Shown: positions 61,201 to 64,000 of the stretch, in pieces
How the letters are laid out: every line of letters starts with the position of its first letter
Position numbering within the stretch: position 1 is the stretch's first letter
Source: Triplophysa rosa
Taxonomy: Eukaryota > Chordata > Actinopteri > Cypriniformes > Nemacheilidae
DNA: 64,000 nucleotides
Reading direction: 5' to 3'
NCBI RefSeq assembly: GCF_024868665.1
Contig: NC_079900.1
Coordinates: 3,436,730 to 3,500,729 of the forward strand
Program-made: the position numbers and the translations under genes
The notes under the pieces: model-generated
The model's database searches: none
The model's input: only the letters and a program-made list of their open reading frames with translations
What the model was told of the DNA's origin: nothing

Positions 61201-62601
61201 TTAAGCCATCCTGCAAATTGCGTCCTTGGTTTTGTTTATTGAACTTTTGATTTCTAACATCAGGACTGCTACACATTAACCAATGCATTTACAAGACTTT
61301 CCGGATGATTACTGTTTATAAGGATCAAATTGACTTTATATAAAGGTGTTTCATTACAGTTTCCATAAAGCCTATAATACACATTAGTTGGTTAAAGGGA
61401 CAGTTCACCCAAAATTAAAAGTTCTGTCATCCTTTACGCACCCTCCAAATCTATATAAATGTCTTTGTTCTGATGAACACGGAGAAAGATATTTGGTAGA
61501 ATGCTTGTAACCAAACCGTTCTTGGCCACCATTGACTTCCATAGTAGGAAAAATGACAATGGTGGTCAAAAGTGCCCCAGAACTGTTTGCTTTCCTACAT
61601 TCTTCAAAATATCTTCTTTTGTGTTCAACAAAACAAAGAAATGTACAAAGTCATTGGTTACAAGCATTCTTCCAAATATCTTTCTCTGGATTCATCAGAA
61701 CAAAGAAATTCTGATGAGCTCTCTCTTTCTCTCGACAGGTATTGTTCTGGCTTTTGTTGAAACTAGTAACTTTGTATTAGCACCTATTGTATTATTGCTC
61801 CTGTATGACATATCGCTTTATTGCTCCCTGAACTCTCTGTAAGTTGCTTTGGATAAAAGTGTCTGCTAAATGACTAAATGTAAATTTATACAGATTTGGA
61901 GGATAAGTAAATGATGACACAAATGTTTATGTTTGGGTGAATTGTTCCTTAAACTGCATGAATTGGTAACATTTTAGATCCAACATGTTTTATGAAATAT
62001 AGATCAAAGTGCCTCTTCAGATCAACAGGTTTTAGTCTATACTGACTAAAGACATCTTTGTTTGTTGTTGTTAATACACTGGAGGTGCAGACCAGCCGTT
62101 TAACATCTGATCATTCACCTCAAACCCAACGGCGCAGAACAGTGGGATCCATTCAATGCAATCCCGGCTCAATTTGCCTAACTGGCAAATCAGACAATGG
62201 ACTTCTATTAGATATAGACTTTATTCTGTGTCTTATGTTTTTTTTTACAGTAAATAACTTTTGCATTATTAAGTTGACAGATATAGAGCTTGACTATTTA
62301 ACCCATAATATTGATTCAAAAACATTTACAAATTCAATTTCCTTGATCCTCTGATGGTCAGACATACCCAGATCTGTAGCTTGATCCTCTTGTTATTGCG
62401 AAAAACGGTTTTCACCTTGAAGTCGATGCCCACTGTGCTGACGAAGGCCGGTGTGAAGGAATCATCCGCGTAGCGAAACAGGAAGCTGGTTTTACCGACG
62501 CTGCTGTTACCGATGATGAGAAGTTTGAACATGTAGTCGAAGTTTTGGTCGGCCGCGTCTTTCTGCGACGGCTGCAAACGCGAGTCGGTCACTGTCGCCA
62601 T
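58203..62601 (-). CDS. rab3d: Ras-related protein Rab-3D, four coding exons
   Basis: Exons 5' to 3': 62368-62601, 58735-58853, 58532-58656, 58203-58384. They give 219 aa, exactly the length of human RAB3D. All GTPase motifs are present: P-loop GNSSVGKT (31-38), the Rab3 effector region [19 protein letters not shown] (79-84), NKCD (137-140) and EASAK (165-169). The C-terminus ends CAC, a CXC double-geranylgeranylation signal. RAB3D-type residues include [28 protein letters not shown] and the variable tail with [16 protein letters not shown]. Rab3D sits on secretory granules and synaptic-like vesicles and controls regulated exocytosis. Intron 1 is 3.5 kb and holds several mobile elements. Teleosts often keep two rab3d copies, and which one this is cannot be told here. 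Probable poly(A) signals lie well downstream, near 57393, implying a long 3' UTR. Confidence 0.94.
59002..59284. mobile_element. hAT-like MITE, CAGTGGTTCTCAAAC ends, copy 2
   Basis: Perfect 8-bp target duplication GTTTAAGA (58994-59001 and 59285-59292) encloses CAGTGGTTCTCAAACTG ... CAGTTTGAGAACCACTG. Same family as 40450-40733, in opposite orientation. It lies in rab3d intron 1. Confidence 0.88.
61396..61948 (+). mobile_element. TTAA-flanked repeat family D, complete copy with a LINE-tail insertion
   Basis: AGGGACAGTTCACCC after TTAA (61392-61395), and GGGTGAATTGTTCC before TTAA (61949-61952). The interior has the pair 'gaaagatatttggtagaatg' / 'cattcttccaaatatctttc'. Bases about 61730-61886 carry a foreign piece ending 'ggataaaagtgtctgctaaa' plus 'tgactaaatgtaaat', the LINE-type 3' tail. 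It lies in rab3d intron 1. Confidence 0.7.
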
Positions 62602-62882
62602 CTGGAAGAGAAAAGAACTAGAAATGAAGCCATTCGAGACATCAATGCAATTCTGCTCATTTTATGACCTTTTGTGGAGTTATTTTTTATTCAGATTTTG
62701 TAGGATACAAGTGTTTTATCGTTTTCAAAAATTGACTTCAAAAAAGTCCTTAAGGAATAAGGTCTTCTGCACGGATTTACTCCGCGCTTCATGTGGACTT
62801 AAAGCACATCAGACAATCCCAGTCGGCCGCATTCTGGTCTGATAACAGATGTCCGATTACCCTCTGAACACAATCTTCTGAA

Positions 62883-63440
62883 TAGGGTTGGGAATCGAAA
62901 ATCAATTCCAATTTGGAATCGGAATCGAAAGGCTAGGAATCGGATCGGAATCGAAAGGAATAGGAATCGGATACTTGAGATTAAAATTTGAAATCCTCTT
63001 ATCAATTCCTGTGTGCATATTTTCAGAAAAGTACATGCGTTGCATGATCTGCTGATATCTCAATAAAAGCCCTTATGAAAATTATCGATATTTTTTACAA
63101 AGCACAGTTTAGCTATAGAATTTGCATTAAAGCACAGGAATCACAAATTAACCATAGTTGCATTATAGTAACTGCAGTTTAACCATGATGTAGTTCAACT
63201 ATGATAATACAAATTGTAATAAATCAGAAAAGGTGTGTTTCTACACAAAACGGTGCTCATAAATATATAAATATATTTTGCAAACAAGTCAATAAGCAGG
63301 CTAAATGACCATACAGGTTGATATCTGAATGTTTTACTTCAACTGTGGAATCGAAACTGGGAATCGATAAGAATCGAAATCGATAAGCAGAATCGGAATT
63401 GGAATCGGAATCGATAAAATTGAAACGATTCCCAACCCTA
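62883..63440. mobile_element. hAT-like element, TAGGGTTGGGAATCG ends
   Basis: TAGGGTTGGGAATCG and its inverse CGATTCCCAACCCTA are bounded by a perfect 8-bp duplication CTTCTGAA (62875-62882 and 63441-63448). Both ends carry arrays of 'gaatcgga' words. It lies upstream of the rab3d start. Confidence 0.88.
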
Positions 63441-63448
63441 CTTCTGAA

Positions 63449-64000
63449 CCTGGCATCATCACCGTCAAAAGTAGCCCAACTAACAGCCAAACTCCTGAGA
63501 ATGGAACTAAAACCCTTCCTCACCCCTCCACCGGCCAGCTGATCAATCAGACATGGCCTGCAGCTGTCCTCTGATGGAGACGATCTCCATGGAGACGGGC
63601 ACACGAACAAAGAGCACAGGCTCATTAAAAAGGCTGCGAGCACGACTCCTCTCCAGAGGTGGAGATGCTACAACAAAAACAGCAGATTTTGTCTCGAGCA
63701 CTTGTTTGGACAGCATCTCTTTGAACTCACTCTTGCAAGAGTCACTCAAATGGGCAAGTTTGAGGATTTGCTAAAGGTTAGGACGTTGGCACTTAACTAC
63801 TGTGATCCGTGTACCCTTTGCACACCGAGAGATGTTCATTTTAGATGCTTACTTGGAGATTATTCAAACTGTGTCCGTGAGCGCTTACGGTAGTCTTGGT
63901 ATCTGTTAAGTTTCAGGGTTGCAAAACGATTGGGTAAGAAAATATGAAACGCAGGTTTTGAAATAACAGTCTTCCTGTTTTAAGAATCTAAAGTACTCTA
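63449..64000. other. Sequence upstream of rab3d, nothing certain
   Basis: Both strands are open over 63540-63770, but neither product resembles a family I know. It may be a non-coding leader exon or promoter of rab3d, or lie in an intron of a gene beyond the window. Confidence 0.3.

Noticed and set aside
63543..63749. Coding exon of a further gene at the right edge
   Set aside because: Frames are open on both strands and neither has family resemblance or convincing splice sites at both ends.

Overview
The window is vertebrate nuclear DNA from a ray-finned fish, most likely a cyprinid-type teleost. Genes are split into many small exons with GT/AG borders. Intergenic and intronic DNA is AT-rich and full of short non-autonomous DNA transposons: hAT-like copies with 8-bp target duplications, TTAA-flanked copies and one Harbinger-like MITE. 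There are also tRNA-headed SINE and LINE-type tails. The proteins are closest to vertebrate families I know. The cyprinid assignment rests on repeat style and is inference.

Layout. Bases 1-16600 hold no gene I can support. They contain repeats, a diverged 220-bp duplication, and several GC-richer islands that look like candidate conserved regulatory elements. gadd45gip1 (+, 16653-18703, two exons) follows. A ttc39-family gene (-, 19454-30863, 18 coding exons) includes one intron with a GC-AG border and another intron almost filled by a nested transposon. A tetraspanin of the tspan1/tspan16 type (-, 33065-35829, seven coding exons) comes next. A gene-free stretch (36-42.6 kb) carries an inverted 210-bp duplication. 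Then come znf653 (-, 42655-48670, ten exons) and swsap1 (+, 49239-50684, two exons), divergent across about 570 bp. epor (-, 52082-55334, eight exons) has a cluster of GATA sites about 500 bp upstream. The last gene is rab3d (-, 58203-62601, four exons). All exon chains were joined by hand and stay in frame from start to stop.

Context. The genes are not an operon and do not share one pathway. gadd45gip1 makes a mitoribosome component, swsap1 a homologous-recombination factor, epor the erythropoietin receptor, rab3d a secretory-vesicle GTPase and znf653 a zinc-finger transcription factor. Their company matches human 19p13 (GADD45GIP1, ZNF653, SWSAP1, EPOR, RAB3D, TSPAN16). The ttc39 gene is the exception: human TTC39A sits at 1p32 beside RAB3B, the paralogue of RAB3D. 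It may therefore be a whole-genome-duplication copy that mammals lost. I found no prokaryotic system, CRISPR array or intact viral gene.
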